Shown here: piece by piece, positions 25,781-35,047 of the stretch | Position numbering within the stretch: the first letter of the stretch is position 1 | Layout: each line of letters starts with the position of its first letter | DNA from: Curtobacterium sp. L6-1 | Lineage (GTDB): Bacteria > Actinomycetota > Actinomycetes > Actinomycetales > Microbacteriaceae | Length of the DNA: 64,000 nucleotides | NCBI RefSeq assembly: GCF_018885305.1 | Contig: NZ_CP076544.1 | Span: 620,001 to 684,000, forward strand | Direction: 5' to 3' | The notes under the pieces: model-generated | Database searches by the model: none | What the model was told of the DNA's origin: nothing | The model's input: the letters and a program-made list of their open reading frames with translations, nothing else | Made by a program: the position numbers and the translations under genes

Positions 25781-26628
25781 GCTGTGAGGACCCCCGCGGC
25801 CGCGGCGGCGTGCAGGGCCTCGCGCCAGTCGCGCATCGGCGCGATGCCGGCACGTGCCCAGCCGCCGTGCCCGAGGACGCTGTAGGCCGGTCGGGGTGCC
25901 GGACGGACGAAGGCACCGCTGTCGGTCGGGAGGACGCGGGCCGGGTCGAGCCCCGCCTCGGTGAAGATCGCCGTGGTGAAGTCGAACCAGGACGCCTGTC
26001 CGCCGTTCGTCCCGTGGTACGTGCCCGCGGGCGCGTCCGCGTCGACGAGCGCGACGATCTGCCGGGCGAGGTCGTTCGTCCACGTCGGCTGCCCGACCTG
26101 GTCGGTGACGACGCTGACCGTCTCGTGCGACCCGGCGAGGCGGATCATCGTCTTCGCGAAGTTCGGCCCGCCGGCGCCGTACAGCCACGCCGCGCGGACG
26201 ATGTACGACGAGTCGGGGGCGATCGCGCGGACCGCGTCCTCGCCGGCGGCCTTCGTGCGGCCGTACGCGCCGAGCGGGTCGGTCGGCTCGTCCTCGTCGT
26301 ACGGCGAGGTGCCGTTCCCGTCGAACACGTAGTCGGTCGAGACCTGGACCAGGCGCGCGCCGGCGTCGACCGCGGCCGCGGCGAGGACCGCCGGGCCGGT
26401 CGCGTTCACCGCGTACGCGTCGTCCTCGTGGGACTCGGCGTCGTCGACCTTCGTGTAGGCGGCGGCGTTGACGACGACGTCGTGTCCGGCGACGGCGGCA
26501 CGGACGGCGGCCTGGTCGGTGATGTCGAGGTCGGCCCGGGAGAGCGCCGTGACGTCACGTCCGGCCAGGACCTGCTGGAGGTCCTGGCCGAGCATGCCGG
26601 CGGCACCGGTGATGAGGAAGCGGGTCAT
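25777..26628 (-). CDS. rmlD: dTDP-4-dehydrorhamnose reductase
   Basis: 283 residues. It catalyses the last step of dTDP-L-rhamnose synthesis, NADPH-dependent reduction of the 4-keto group. Motifs: FLITGAAGMLGQDL, VVNAAAYTKVDDAE, VSTDYVFDG, YGRTKAAGE (catalytic Tyr/Lys) and VSVVTDQVGQPTWTNDLA. It starts 14 bases after rmlB. rmlB and rmlD are on the minus strand while rmlA and rmlC are on the plus strand. Confidence 0.94.
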   Translation of the reverse strand: MTRFLITGAAGMLGQDLQQVLAGRDVTALSRADLDITDQAAVRAAVAGHDVVVNAAAYTKVDDAESHEDDAYAVNATGPAVLAAAAVDAGARLVQVSTDYVFDGNGTSPYDEDEPTDPLGAYGRTKAAGEDAVRAIAPDSSYIVRAAWLYGAGGPNFAKTMIRLAGSHETVSVVTDQVGQPTWTNDLARQIVALVDADAPAGTYHGTNGGQASWFDFTTAIFTEAGLDPARVLPTDSGAFVRPAPRPAYSVLGHGGWARAGIAPMRDWREALHAAAAAGVLTA

Positions 26629-26642
26629 GGCGTGGACGGGGC

Positions 26643-27629
26643 TCAGGCGAGCGCCGCGCGCTCCTTCAGGGGCTCCCACCAGGCGCGGTTGTCGCGGTAC
26701 CACTGCACGACGTCGGCGAGGCCCTGCTCGAACGGCACGAGGGGCTCGTAGCCGAGCTCGGCCTGGATCTTCGAGATGTCGACCGAGTAGCGCAGGTCGT
26801 GGCCGAGACGGTCCTGCACGTGCTCGACGGACGACCAGTCCTTGCCGGTGGCGTCGAGGAGCAGCTGCGTGAGCTCCTTGTTGGTCAGCTCGGTGCCGCC
26901 GCCGATGTTGTAGATCTCGCCTGCGCGGCCCTTGACGAGGACCATCGCGATGCCGCGGGTGTGGTCGTCGACGTGCAGCCAGTCGCGGATGTTGTTGCCC
27001 TCGCCGTACAGCGGGACGCTCTTGTCGTCGATCAGGTTCGTGACGAAGAGCGGGATGACCTTCTCGGGGAAGTGGTACGGCCCGTAGTTGTTCGAGCAGC
27101 GCGTGATCGAGAGGTTCAACCCGTGCGTGCGGTGGTAGCTGCGGGCGAGCAGGTCGCTGCCGGCCTTCGACGCCGAGTACGGCGAGTTCGGCTCGAGCGG
27201 GCGGTCCTCGTCCCACGAGCCCTCGCTGATGGAGCCGTAGACCTCGTCGGTGGAGACGTGCACGAAGCGCTCAGTGCCGTGGCGGAGCGCGGCGTCGAGC
27301 AGGCGCTGGGTGCCGACGACGTTCGTCTCGACGAAGATGCCGGAGTCGCGGACCGACCGGTCGACGTGGGACTCGGCGGCGAAGTGCACGATCGCGTCGA
27401 CCGTGGGGACGACCTCGTCGAGCTTCGCGGCGTCGCGGATGTCGCCCTCGACGAAGCTGTAGCGCGGGGAGTCGGCCACCGGCGCCAGGTTCTCGAGGTT
27501 GCCCGAGTAGGTCAGGGCGTCGTACACGACGACCTCGGCGCCTTCGAGGCCGGGGTAGGCATCCTGCAGGGTTCGACGGACGAAGTTCGAGCCGATGAAC
27601 CCGGCCCCTCCGGTGACGAGGATCTTCAC
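26643..27629 (-). CDS. rmlB: dTDP-glucose 4,6-dehydratase
   Basis: 328 residues. It converts dTDP-glucose to the 4-keto-6-deoxy intermediate. Motifs: KILVTGGAGFIGSNFV, FAAESHVDRS, VSTDEVYG, PYSASKAGSD (Tyr/Lys pair), TRCSNNYGPY and GEGNNIRDWLHVDDH. The GTG start is fixed by AGGAAG 6 nt upstream. The -10 TAGACT overlaps the stop codon of the upstream membrane gene, giving rmlB-rmlD and followers their own promoter inside the run. Confidence 0.95.
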   Translation of the reverse strand: MKILVTGGAGFIGSNFVRRTLQDAYPGLEGAEVVVYDALTYSGNLENLAPVADSPRYSFVEGDIRDAAKLDEVVPTVDAIVHFAAESHVDRSVRDSGIFVETNVVGTQRLLDAALRHGTERFVHVSTDEVYGSISEGSWDEDRPLEPNSPYSASKAGSDLLARSYHRTHGLNLSITRCSNNYGPYHFPEKVIPLFVTNLIDDKSVPLYGEGNNIRDWLHVDDHTRGIAMVLVKGRAGEIYNIGGGTELTNKELTQLLLDATGKDWSSVEHVQDRLGHDLRYSVDISKIQAELGYEPLVPFEQGLADVVQWYRDNRAWWEPLKERAALA

Positions 27630-27667
27630 GGTGACTTCCTTTTCGTGGCCGTGTGCGGTCGGCGAGC

Positions 27668-27673
27668 AGTCTA
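27668..27673 (-). promoter_or_regulatory. Candidate -10 (TAGACT) for rmlB, overlapping the upstream stop codon
   Basis: Minus-strand TAGACT at 27673-27668 includes the TAG stop of the gene ending at 27671. It predicts a leader of about 30 nt with an AGGAAG ribosome site. Confidence 0.5.
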
Positions 27674-29296
27674 GTGGGGGAGGGCTTCCGGCTGGTGGAC
27701 GGCCGCGTCGGGGTGGACCGGGCGTTCCCGCCCGACCCGACTCACCACCAGGACGGCGACGACCGCGAGGGCGACGAGCAGCCCGCAGCCCGCCGTGACC
27801 GCGCGGTCGCCGAGCGGTCCGGCCGACCAGACCGCGTAGCCGGACGCGTTCGTCGGCACCAGCGTCGTGGCGGCGGTGCGGATGCCCAGGCCGGCGACGA
27901 CGCCGGCGACGGCCGTGGCAGCGGCGGGCAGGGCCTCTCGGACGACCCGCGGCACCCGGACCGAGCCGGCCAGGCGGCGCCAGGCGACCGCGCTGACGGC
28001 CACGAGTGCGACGAGACCGGGGAAGAGGTAGCGGCCCTGCGTCCCGACGACCTGCGCGGTGTCGAGGTAGGCGCGGAGGCTGGTGACCGTCTGCGCGGCG
28101 AGCAGCAGGACCGGGAACACGGCGAGCACGACGACCGCACGCCGGACGGGCGACCGCCGGAACGCCCAGCCGGCGACGAGCGCCACGGCGACGACGGTGA
28201 GGCCGACGGTCAGCCAGACCGGCAGGGCGGCGTAGGCGTTCGACCCGAAGCTGCCCCAGAACGTCCGGGTGACCGTGCCCCAGCTCACGTCGAGGAACGT
28301 GGCGGCGCTCGGCCCCTGTCCGGCGGGGAAGGCCTGCGGCGGTCGGATCGCCGCGTACCCGTCGGGCTGCACCGTGCCGTACCGCACGACGTTGCGGATC
28401 CACCACCACCCGCCGATCGCGGTGGCGAGCGCGAGGACCGCCACGGTCTCGAGCAGGCGACGACCGCGCGGCACGACCCCCGGCGCGACCAGCAGCCCGA
28501 GCGCGACCACGGGCACGGCGGGCAGACCGGTGCCCTTCGTCACGACGAGCAGGCCGAGCGCGGTCCCCAGGGCGAGCAGGGTGCGGCGACGCCGGTCGGC
28601 GGTCAGGACCCGGACGAGCAGCACCGTGACCACGCCCCCGAGCGTGATCGTGAGCGCGTCGTTCGTCACCGACGCACCGACGGACGCCAGTTCCGGCACC
28701 GCCAGGAGCGAGGCCGCCCCGACGAGGCCCGTCCGCGGCGAGCCGGTCAGCCGACGCACCGCGGCCCAGGCCAGGACCGGCAGGGGGAGCAGGAGCAGGG
28801 CGTCGACGAGCCGCAGGAGCAGCAGGGCGTGGTCCCACCGCAGCTGCTCGAACCCGACGACCCGCAGCACCGTGGCCTGCACCGCGTACGCGGTCGGCGG
28901 GTGCTGCGTCATCTGGTCGACGGCCGCCGGGTCGGCCCCGGGGTGCTCGGCACGGAGGGCCGCGACGGTCGAGCGGTCGGCCGCCGGAACCGCCGTGGTC
29001 CCCGCCGCCGCCTGCCCCGCCGCGGCCTGCACGATGCCGGTCATCCGCTGGTCGCCCGGGTCGACCCAGGGGTCACCGACGGCGAGGTGCAGGGCGCTGT
29101 CGAAGTGCGCCTTCTCGTCCGGTGCCTGGAACGGCGGGACGAGGACCGCCCAGAGCCCGAGCAGCACCGCGAACAGCGTCACGACCGCGGCGAGGGCGAC
29201 GGCCTCCGGACGCCGGACGGCCGCCCGTCGGACGACGCCGTCGTCCGACGGGCGGGACGACGGACGCGGTGCGGGCTCCGGGCGGTCGGTGGCCAC
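27671..29296 (-). CDS. DUF2142-like polytopic membrane protein
   Basis: 541 residues with about twelve hydrophobic segments and a polar 33-residue N terminus. The outer loop after the first segment is VPPFQAPDEKAHFDSALHLA, the clearest P-D-E-x-A-H-F motif of the three such proteins in this window. HPPTAYAVQATVLRVVGF follows, a placement also seen in the protein at 23271 (QHPPLYYLVLAP). GTG 29296 lies 4 bases after the stop of the glycosyltransferase gene, so the two are cotranscribed. Likely role: membrane step in polysaccharide assembly. Confidence 0.75.
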   Translation of the reverse strand: MATDRPEPAPRPSSRPSDDGVVRRAAVRRPEAVALAAVVTLFAVLLGLWAVLVPPFQAPDEKAHFDSALHLAVGDPWVDPGDQRMTGIVQAAAGQAAAGTTAVPAADRSTVAALRAEHPGADPAAVDQMTQHPPTAYAVQATVLRVVGFEQLRWDHALLLLRLVDALLLLPLPVLAWAAVRRLTGSPRTGLVGAASLLAVPELASVGASVTNDALTITLGGVVTVLLVRVLTADRRRRTLLALGTALGLLVVTKGTGLPAVPVVALGLLVAPGVVPRGRRLLETVAVLALATAIGGWWWIRNVVRYGTVQPDGYAAIRPPQAFPAGQGPSAATFLDVSWGTVTRTFWGSFGSNAYAALPVWLTVGLTVVAVALVAGWAFRRSPVRRAVVVLAVFPVLLLAAQTVTSLRAYLDTAQVVGTQGRYLFPGLVALVAVSAVAWRRLAGSVRVPRVVREALPAAATAVAGVVAGLGIRTAATTLVPTNASGYAVWSAGPLGDRAVTAGCGLLVALAVVAVLVVSRVGRERPVHPDAAVHQPEALPH

Positions 29297-29300
29297 GACG

Positions 29301-30299
29301 TCAGTCGCCGTACCGCGCCAGTTTCTGCATGTCGAGCTGTTCCTCGGCGAGCGTCCGGTTCAACCGGGTCAGGTCCGCCACCACGCCGATGGTGATCGAC
29401 AGCAGGGCCGCGATGACGAGCGTCACGCCGAGGATGAGCGACTGCAGGTGGTTGCCGCCCGAGTCCGCCAGGAGCAGCACCAGGTAGCGGACGAACGGGA
29501 TGAGGCCGGCGACGCCGAACACCGCGCTCACCGAGGCGAACAGCGCCATCGGCCGGTACATGAGGTACACCCGGGCGATCGCGGACCCGGACTGGAACAT
29601 GTGCTGCCAGATGTTCTTGAACAGCCGCGACTCGCGGGTCTTCGCGTTCGTCGTGATCGGGATGCTCGCGATCGCCAGGCGCTTGTACCCGGCCTGCACG
29701 ATGGTCTCCATGCAGTAGCTGAAGCGCGTTACGATGTTCAGGCGGATGAGCGAGTACTTCGAGTACGCGCGGAACCCGCTCGCGGCGTCGGGCAGGTCGA
29801 GCCCGGCGGCACGGCTGGCGACGAACGAGCCGAACTGCTGCATCGTCTTCTTGAAGCCGGAGAAGTGCTCGATCGTGCGGGTCTGCCGGTCACCGATCAC
29901 GATGTCCGCGTCCCCGGTGAGGATCGGCTGGACCAGCTCGGTGATGTGCGCCTGCGGGTACTGGTTGTCGCCGTCGGTGTTCACGACGATGTCGGCGCCG
30001 TGGAGGAGGGCGTAGTCGACGCCGTCGCGGAAGGACCGCGCGAGGCCCATGTTGCGCGTGTGCCGGACGAAGTGCGTCACGCCGTGCGCCTTCGCCACCT
30101 CGACGGTGCGGTCGGTGGAGCCGTCGTCGATGATGAGGATCTCGATCTCGTCGATGCCCGGGATCGACGTCGGGATGGTCTCGAGGACATCGGGGAGCGT
30201 CTGCTCCTCGTTGAGGCAGGGGATCTGGACGAACAGTTTCACGAGCTGGCGGTCCCTGGGGTCGGCGGACGAGAGGTCCGGCGCAGCATCGGGGAGCAT
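29301..30299 (-). CDS. Glycosyltransferase family 2, polyprenyl-phosphate sugar transferase type
   Basis: 332 residues. The GT2 domain (about 20-240) has FVQIPCLNEEQTLPDVL, IIDDGSTDRT and VNTDGDNQY (DxD motif). Two C-terminal hydrophobic segments (about 253-272 and 285-305) and a helical tail follow. This layout matches enzymes that load a sugar onto undecaprenyl phosphate (DPM1/GtrB/ArnC-like), which then feeds membrane GT-C transferases such as the DUF2142-like protein encoded next. It is the first gene of the minus-strand run down to 21275. Confidence 0.85.
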   Translation of the reverse strand: MLPDAAPDLSSADPRDRQLVKLFVQIPCLNEEQTLPDVLETIPTSIPGIDEIEILIIDDGSTDRTVEVAKAHGVTHFVRHTRNMGLARSFRDGVDYALLHGADIVVNTDGDNQYPQAHITELVQPILTGDADIVIGDRQTRTIEHFSGFKKTMQQFGSFVASRAAGLDLPDAASGFRAYSKYSLIRLNIVTRFSYCMETIVQAGYKRLAIASIPITTNAKTRESRLFKNIWQHMFQSGSAIARVYLMYRPMALFASVSAVFGVAGLIPFVRYLVLLLADSGGNHLQSLILGVTLVIAALLSITIGVVADLTRLNRTLAEEQLDMQKLARYGD

Positions 30300-30323
30300 C
30301 CCCGACGGACGCCAAGACGGAAC

Positions 30324-30329
30324 AGTCTA
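30324..30329 (-). promoter_or_regulatory. Candidate -10 (TAGACT) for the minus-strand glycan run
   Basis: Minus-strand TAGACT at 30329-30324, about 24 nt before ATG 30299. It shares a 66-base divergent gap with the promoter of the gene at 30366. Confidence 0.5.
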
Positions 30330-30353
30330 AGCAGACCAGGGTGTCCGTCGTGC

Positions 30354-30359
30354 CACGAT
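30354..30359 (+). promoter_or_regulatory. Candidate leaderless -10 (CACGAT)
   Basis: CACGAT is followed by 6 nt and ATG 30366. It keeps A2 and T6. Confidence 0.4.
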
Positions 30360-30365
30360 GGGCGC

Positions 30366-31466
30366 ATGGCAGCGCTCCGCTCGACCGTCGCCCGCCTGCT
30401 GCGCGGCCGGACCCCCGCTCCGCCCGCCGAGCCGCCGCTCGTCGGGTTCGTCGTGCACGGCGCCGGCGGCGTGCACCCGGCCTCGGCGCACATCCGGGTG
30501 GTCGCGCGGATGACGGCGCTCGCCGCCTCCGGCGCCGCCCGGGTCGCGCAGGTCGATCCGGTCCGCTGGGCCGACGGCTCGGACACCGCGCACCTCGACG
30601 CGATCCTCGTGCAGCGTGACGCCTTCCCGCTCGCGTCGCTCGACGCGGCCTTCGCGCGCGCCGCCGGGGAGGGCACCCGCATCGTCGCCGAGGTGGACGA
30701 CGACTTCTTCACCCCGGAGGCCCGTGCCCGGCTCGCGCAGGCAGAGTACGACGCCGACCGCCTGGCCGCGGTGGACCGCCTGGTCCGCGGGGCCGACGCG
30801 GTGGTCGTGGCGACCGAGCCGCTCCGGGCGGTCCTGGCCGCCGAGGGCGTCGACGCGGTCGTCGTGCCGAACGGCGTGCAGCCCGAGCCGTGGCCGACCC
30901 GCCCCGCGCGGCCGGACCCGACCGGCGACCGACGCGTCCTCTACATGGGGAGCGCCACCCACGGCGGCGACCTCGACCTGCTCCGCCCCGTGTTCGACGA
31001 CTTCGTGACCGCCGACGGCCGACGGGTCCGGCTCGAGGTCGTCGGGGTCACCGGGGACGACGACGACTGGTTCGACCGGCTCGCCCTGCCGGAGGACGCC
31101 GTCCACCACCCCGACTTCGTCGCCTTCCTGCGGGAGCGTGCCGACCGGTGGTCCGCGGGGGTGGCACCGCTCACCGGCGAGCGGTTCAACGACGCCAAGA
31201 GCGACCTCAAGTTCCTCGAGTACACGATGCTCGGCCTGCCGTTCGTCGGCTCGGACCGCCCCTCGTACGCCGGCGTCGCGGGCGCCGGTGGGCTGCTCGT
31301 CGGGGACGAGCCGGCCGCGTGGCGCACCGCCCTCGAGACGGCGTTCCGCGAGGCCGACGACCGCGTCGCGCGCGCCCGCCGGACCGTGCTCGCCGAACGC
31401 ACCGTCGGTCCCGGCGTCGACACCCCGGGGGAACGGGCCTGGCGGGCGGCGCTCGGGCTCGCCTGA
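30366..31466 (+). CDS. Glycosyltransferase (GT-B type)
   Basis: 366 residues. The N terminus LVGFVVHGAGGVHPASAHIRVVARM resembles proteins that start by reading an acceptor or a carrier. The C-terminal donor-binding region has RRVLYMGSATHGGDLDLL, FNDAKSDLKFLEYTMLGLPFVGSD (a loose E-x7-E pattern) and AGGLLVGD. It is similar in style to CgeB-like or GT4-like enzymes with no DxD. It starts a plus-strand run with rmlC and rmlA, separated by 65 bases. Substrate unknown. Confidence 0.75.
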   Translation: MAALRSTVARLLRGRTPAPPAEPPLVGFVVHGAGGVHPASAHIRVVARMTALAASGAARVAQVDPVRWADGSDTAHLDAILVQRDAFPLASLDAAFARAAGEGTRIVAEVDDDFFTPEARARLAQAEYDADRLAAVDRLVRGADAVVVATEPLRAVLAAEGVDAVVVPNGVQPEPWPTRPARPDPTGDRRVLYMGSATHGGDLDLLRPVFDDFVTADGRRVRLEVVGVTGDDDDWFDRLALPEDAVHHPDFVAFLRERADRWSAGVAPLTGERFNDAKSDLKFLEYTMLGLPFVGSDRPSYAGVAGAGGLLVGDEPAAWRTALETAFREADDRVARARRTVLAERTVGPGVDTPGERAWRAALGLA

Positions 31467-31519
31467 GCACACCGGGAGGTCCCCGGCGCGGTCCCGGCCA
31501 CCGGGATCGGGCCCCTTGC

Positions 31520-31525
31520 TAGGCT
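31520..31525 (+). promoter_or_regulatory. Candidate leaderless -10 (TAGGCT) for rmlC
   Basis: TAGGCT is followed by GCCCCG and GTG 31532, the same box and spacing as at purE. Confidence 0.65.
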
Positions 31526-31531
31526 GCCCCG

Positions 31532-32140
31532 GTGCAGATCCGCGAACTGAAGATCCCCGGCGCGTGGGAGTTCACGCCCGTCCAGCACGGTGACGCCCGT
31601 GGTGCGTTCCTCGAGGCCTACCGTGCCGACGTGCTCGAGGAGACCGTCGGGCACGCGCTCGACCTCCGCCAGGTAAACATGTCGGTGTCCGCCGCCGGTG
31701 TCGCCCGGGGCATCCACTACGCCCTCGTACCGCCGAGCCAGGCCAAGTACGTCACGGCCGTGCGCGGTGCGTTCATCGACTACGTCGTCGACATCCGGGT
31801 CGGGTCGCCGACGTTCGGGCAGTGGGACGCCGTCCGGATCGACGACGTCGAACGCCGTGCCGTGTACCTGTCCGAGGGCCTCGGCCACGCGATCGTCGCG
31901 CTCGAGGACCGGTCGACCGTGAACTACCTCGTCAGCGCGCACTACGACCCGCAGCGCGAGAAGGGGATCAGCATCCTCGACCCGACCGTGGGCCTCGAGC
32001 TCCCGGACGGGATCGGCGAGCCGGTGCTGTCCGAGAAGGACACCACCGCGCCGACCCTCGAGCAGGCCGCCGAGCAGGGCCTGCTGCCGACGTACGAGGA
32101 GTGCGTCGCGTACACCGAACAGCTCCGGACGAAGAAGTAA
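31532..32140 (+). CDS. rmlC: dTDP-4-dehydrorhamnose 3,5-epimerase
   Basis: 202 residues, cupin fold. It epimerises C3 and C5 of the 4-keto-6-deoxy sugar. Motifs: [39 protein letters not shown] (His of the active site) and [12 protein letters not shown]-terminal extension of about 25 residues follows the usual core. The stop TAA abuts the ribosome site of rmlA, so rmlC-rmlA is an operon. Confidence 0.93.
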   Translation: MQIRELKIPGAWEFTPVQHGDARGAFLEAYRADVLEETVGHALDLRQVNMSVSAAGVARGIHYALVPPSQAKYVTAVRGAFIDYVVDIRVGSPTFGQWDAVRIDDVERRAVYLSEGLGHAIVALEDRSTVNYLVSAHYDPQREKGISILDPTVGLELPDGIGEPVLSEKDTTAPTLEQAAEQGLLPTYEECVAYTEQLRTKK

Positions 32141-32150
32141 AGGGGACCCG

Positions 32151-33014
32151 TTGAAGGGCATCATCCTCGCCGGGGGTTCCGGCACGCGCCTCTGGCCCAT
32201 CACCAAGGGCATCTCGAAGCAGCTCATGCCGATCTACGACAAGCCGATGGTGTACTACCCGCTGTCGACGCTCATGATGGCCGGCATCCGCGAGGTCCTC
32301 GTCATCACGACCCCGGAGTACAACGACCAGTTCCGCGCGCTGCTCGGCGACGGGTCCGCGCTCGGCATGGACGTCCAGTACGCGGTGCAGCCCAGCCCGG
32401 ACGGCCTCGCGCAGGCGTTCGTCATCGGTGAGGACTTCATCGGCGACGACAGCGTGGCGCTCGTCCTCGGGGACAACATCTTCCACGGCACCGGTCTCGG
32501 CACGAGCCTGCAGAAGAACACCACGGTGCAGGGCGCGACGATCTTCGCGTACCACGTCGCCGACCCGACGGCCTACGGCGTCGTCGAGTTCGACGACGAC
32601 TTCACCGCGGTCTCCATCGAGGAGAAGCCGGCGCAGCCGAAGTCGAACTACGCCGTCCCGGGCCTGTACTTCTACGACAACGACGTCGTCGAGATCGCGA
32701 AGACCATCGAGCCGAGCGCCCGTGGCGAGCTCGAGATCTCGACCGTCAACGAGCGGTACCTCGAGGCGGGCTCACTCGGCGTCGAGGTCCTCGACCGCGG
32801 CACCGCGTGGCTCGACACCGGCACGTTCGAGTCGATGATGCAGGCGTCCGAGTACGTCAAGGTCATCGAGGACCGGCAGGGGCACAAGATCGGCTGCATC
32901 GAGGAGATCGCCTGGCGCAACGGGTGGATCGACGACGAGGCCCTCGCCGCCCTCGCCGCCCCGCTCGCCAAGAGCGGCTACGGCGTCTACCTGCAGAACC
33001 TCCTCCGCGGCTGA
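32151..33014 (+). CDS. rmlA: Glucose-1-phosphate thymidylyltransferase
   Basis: 287 residues. It makes dTDP-glucose from dTTP and glucose-1-phosphate, the first step of the rhamnose pathway. Motifs: [42 protein letters not shown] and [10 protein letters not shown]. The start is a TTG, unusual but required: the catalytic N terminus begins immediately and AGGGGA lies 4 nt upstream, while no other start codon precedes it in frame. A weak start may limit the amount of the entry enzyme. Confidence 0.95.
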   Translation: MKGIILAGGSGTRLWPITKGISKQLMPIYDKPMVYYPLSTLMMAGIREVLVITTPEYNDQFRALLGDGSALGMDVQYAVQPSPDGLAQAFVIGEDFIGDDSVALVLGDNIFHGTGLGTSLQKNTTVQGATIFAYHVADPTAYGVVEFDDDFTAVSIEEKPAQPKSNYAVPGLYFYDNDVVEIAKTIEPSARGELEISTVNERYLEAGSLGVEVLDRGTAWLDTGTFESMMQASEYVKVIEDRQGHKIGCIEEIAWRNGWIDDEALAALAAPLAKSGYGVYLQNLLRG

Positions 33015-33016
33015 CC

Positions 33017-34972
33017 GTGGCGATCCGCCGCCTGCTCCGCCGGGCCGGTGTCGCGGCCGACGGGACCACCGTCGGACGCGACGCCGCCGACGGGTCGGGG
33101 ACGGGCCTCCCGGTCGACACGTCGCTCGCGCCGGCCCCGGTGGGGCCGGCGACGACCGACGGCACCGGGTTCGACGCGGTCGTGACGGTGGCCGAGGCCG
33201 CCTTCCGCCGCGGTGAGCACCTGCCGGCCGTCGCACGCCTGCGGGCAGCCGGGGCCGTGCGGGTGGTCGTCTCGGTGCACGACGTGCACGCCGGACCGAC
33301 GAGCACGTACGCGCGCGTCGAGGACGGCGACGGCACGGTGGCCGCACGCCCGACCGTCGCGGCGACCTGGGGCGGTGCGGTGGCCGCTGCGCGCCCGCAC
33401 CTGCGTGCCCCCGTGGTGCTCGTGCAGGACGCCGCGGTCGAGCTGCCGGAGGGCGCGGCCGAGGCCCTCGTCGCCGCGGTGGACGGATCCGGACCCGGCC
33501 GGGAGGCGGTGGTCGCCCTGCCCGTCGTCCGCACCGGTGACGACGTGGTCGCCAGTGCCGGCGCCGCGCTCGTCCGGGGGACCGCGCCGGTGGCGTCGCT
33601 CCTGCGCGGTCACCCGGCGGAGGACGCCGAGCGGCTGCCCGGACCCGACGCCGGACCACTCGCCGTCTTCGCGGCGGACGAACCCTGCTTCGCGGCCCGC
33701 ACCGCTGCACTCGCCGTGCCGGTCCGCACCGTCGACACCCGCACCGCCGTCGCCCGCCTGACCCGCGACACCGCGGACGCCGCCGGCGGCACCTGCGTCG
33801 TCCTGCCGCTCGGTCGGGTGTACCGGCGCGCGGCCCTGCGCGAGCGCCGGATCGACACCGACGCCGCGGACGCCCTGCTCGTGTGGCGCGACCGGACCGA
33901 CGACTCGGCGCACCGCGTGGCCGAGCGGCTCGGGTTCACCCTCGGGCTGGTCACCGCCGACCCCGCGGCCGCACCCGTGGCGCTCCGCGAACCGGTCCTG
34001 CGCGCCGAACGCGGTCCGGACCGCCTCGTGCTGGTCGACCGCGGGCAGCGGCTGCGCTGGTCGATCCGGACCGCCGCCCACCCCGGGCCGGGCGGGGACG
34101 ACTGGGGCGACACGTTCTTCGCGCGGGACCTGGCCGCCGCCCTCCGGTCTCTCGGACAGGAGGTCGTGCTCGACCACCGCGAGTCGCACGTCCGGCCGCT
34201 GTCCGAGCACCTGGACGACGTCGCCCTGACCCTCCGCGGGCTCGACGACACCCCGGTCCACCCGACGGCCACGAACGTGCTCTGGGTGATCTCGCACCCG
34301 GACCGGGTCACCCCCGCCGAGCTCGCGCGCTACGACCTGCGCTTCGCCGCCGGACCGGTCTGGGCGACACGCACCACGGCCGCGACCGGGCTCGTCGTCG
34401 AGCCGCTCCTGCAGGCCACCGACCCGGCACGCTTCCACCCCGGACCGGTGGAGCGCGCGTACGCCGGACTCGACACGGCGTTCGTCGGCAAGACGCGCGA
34501 GGTCTTCCGGCCGGTGGTGCGGGACGCCCTCGCCGCCGGTGCCGATCTGGCCGTGTGGGGCGAGGGCTGGGAGGGCCTGCTGCCCGACGGCGTGCACCGG
34601 GGCGTCTTCGTGCCGAACGACGAACTGCCCGGCCTGTACCGCAGCGCGCGGGTGGTGCTCAACGACCACTGGGACGACATGGCGCGGGACGGGTTCGTGT
34701 CGAACCGGCTGTTCGACGCCGCGGCCTCGGGGGCGCTCGTCGTCACCGACCCGGTGCCGGGGGTGGCGGAGCTGTTCGGCGGTGCGGTGCGGCCGTACGC
34801 CGACGTCGCGGAGCTGCGGGCGCTGCTCGGCCGGGGCGACGCCGGCACCGCGTCGGAGCGTGAGGAGCGCAGGGCGGAGCGTGCCGAGCGCGGGGCGCGG
34901 ATCGGTGCGGAGCACGCCTTCGTGCGCCGGGCGGAGCGGTTGCTCGACGCGGTGCGGCAGCAGCGGGGCTGA
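33017..34972 (+). CDS. Two-part protein with C-terminal CgeB/GT-B glycosyltransferase domain
   Basis: 651 residues, GTG start 2 bases after the rmlA stop, so it is translationally linked to the rhamnose genes. Residues about 360-645 resemble CgeB-like glycosyltransferases: GDDWGDTFFARDLAAALRSLGQEV, TNVLWVISHPDRVT, WGEGWEGLLPDGVHRGVFVPNDELPGLYR and RLFDAAASGALVVTDPVPGVAELF. The N-terminal ~350 residues carry GT2-like hints (VAEAAFRRGEHLPAVARLRA, VVLVQDAAVELPEG) but no clear DxD, so they may be a degenerate GT2 domain. Likely a rhamnosyl- or related transferase. Confidence 0.72.
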   Translation: MAIRRLLRRAGVAADGTTVGRDAADGSGTGLPVDTSLAPAPVGPATTDGTGFDAVVTVAEAAFRRGEHLPAVARLRAAGAVRVVVSVHDVHAGPTSTYARVEDGDGTVAARPTVAATWGGAVAAARPHLRAPVVLVQDAAVELPEGAAEALVAAVDGSGPGREAVVALPVVRTGDDVVASAGAALVRGTAPVASLLRGHPAEDAERLPGPDAGPLAVFAADEPCFAARTAALAVPVRTVDTRTAVARLTRDTADAAGGTCVVLPLGRVYRRAALRERRIDTDAADALLVWRDRTDDSAHRVAERLGFTLGLVTADPAAAPVALREPVLRAERGPDRLVLVDRGQRLRWSIRTAAHPGPGGDDWGDTFFARDLAAALRSLGQEVVLDHRESHVRPLSEHLDDVALTLRGLDDTPVHPTATNVLWVISHPDRVTPAELARYDLRFAAGPVWATRTTAATGLVVEPLLQATDPARFHPGPVERAYAGLDTAFVGKTREVFRPVVRDALAAGADLAVWGEGWEGLLPDGVHRGVFVPNDELPGLYRSARVVLNDHWDDMARDGFVSNRLFDAAASGALVVTDPVPGVAELFGGAVRPYADVAELRALLGRGDAGTASEREERRAERAERGARIGAEHAFVRRAERLLDAVRQQRG

Positions 34973-34980
34973 CGCCGGGG

Positions 34981-35039
34981 GCGGCCGGCCGGTGCGCCGC
35001 GCAGCCGGCGGGCCCGGCCCGTCAGCGTCGGCCGGCCGC
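34981..35039. terminator. Inverted repeat between convergent genes
   Basis: GCGGCCGGCC (34981-34990) and GGCCGGCCGC (35030-35039) enclose a GC-rich loop. It may terminate transcription from both sides. Confidence 0.4.
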
Positions 35040-35047
35040 CGCGCGGC

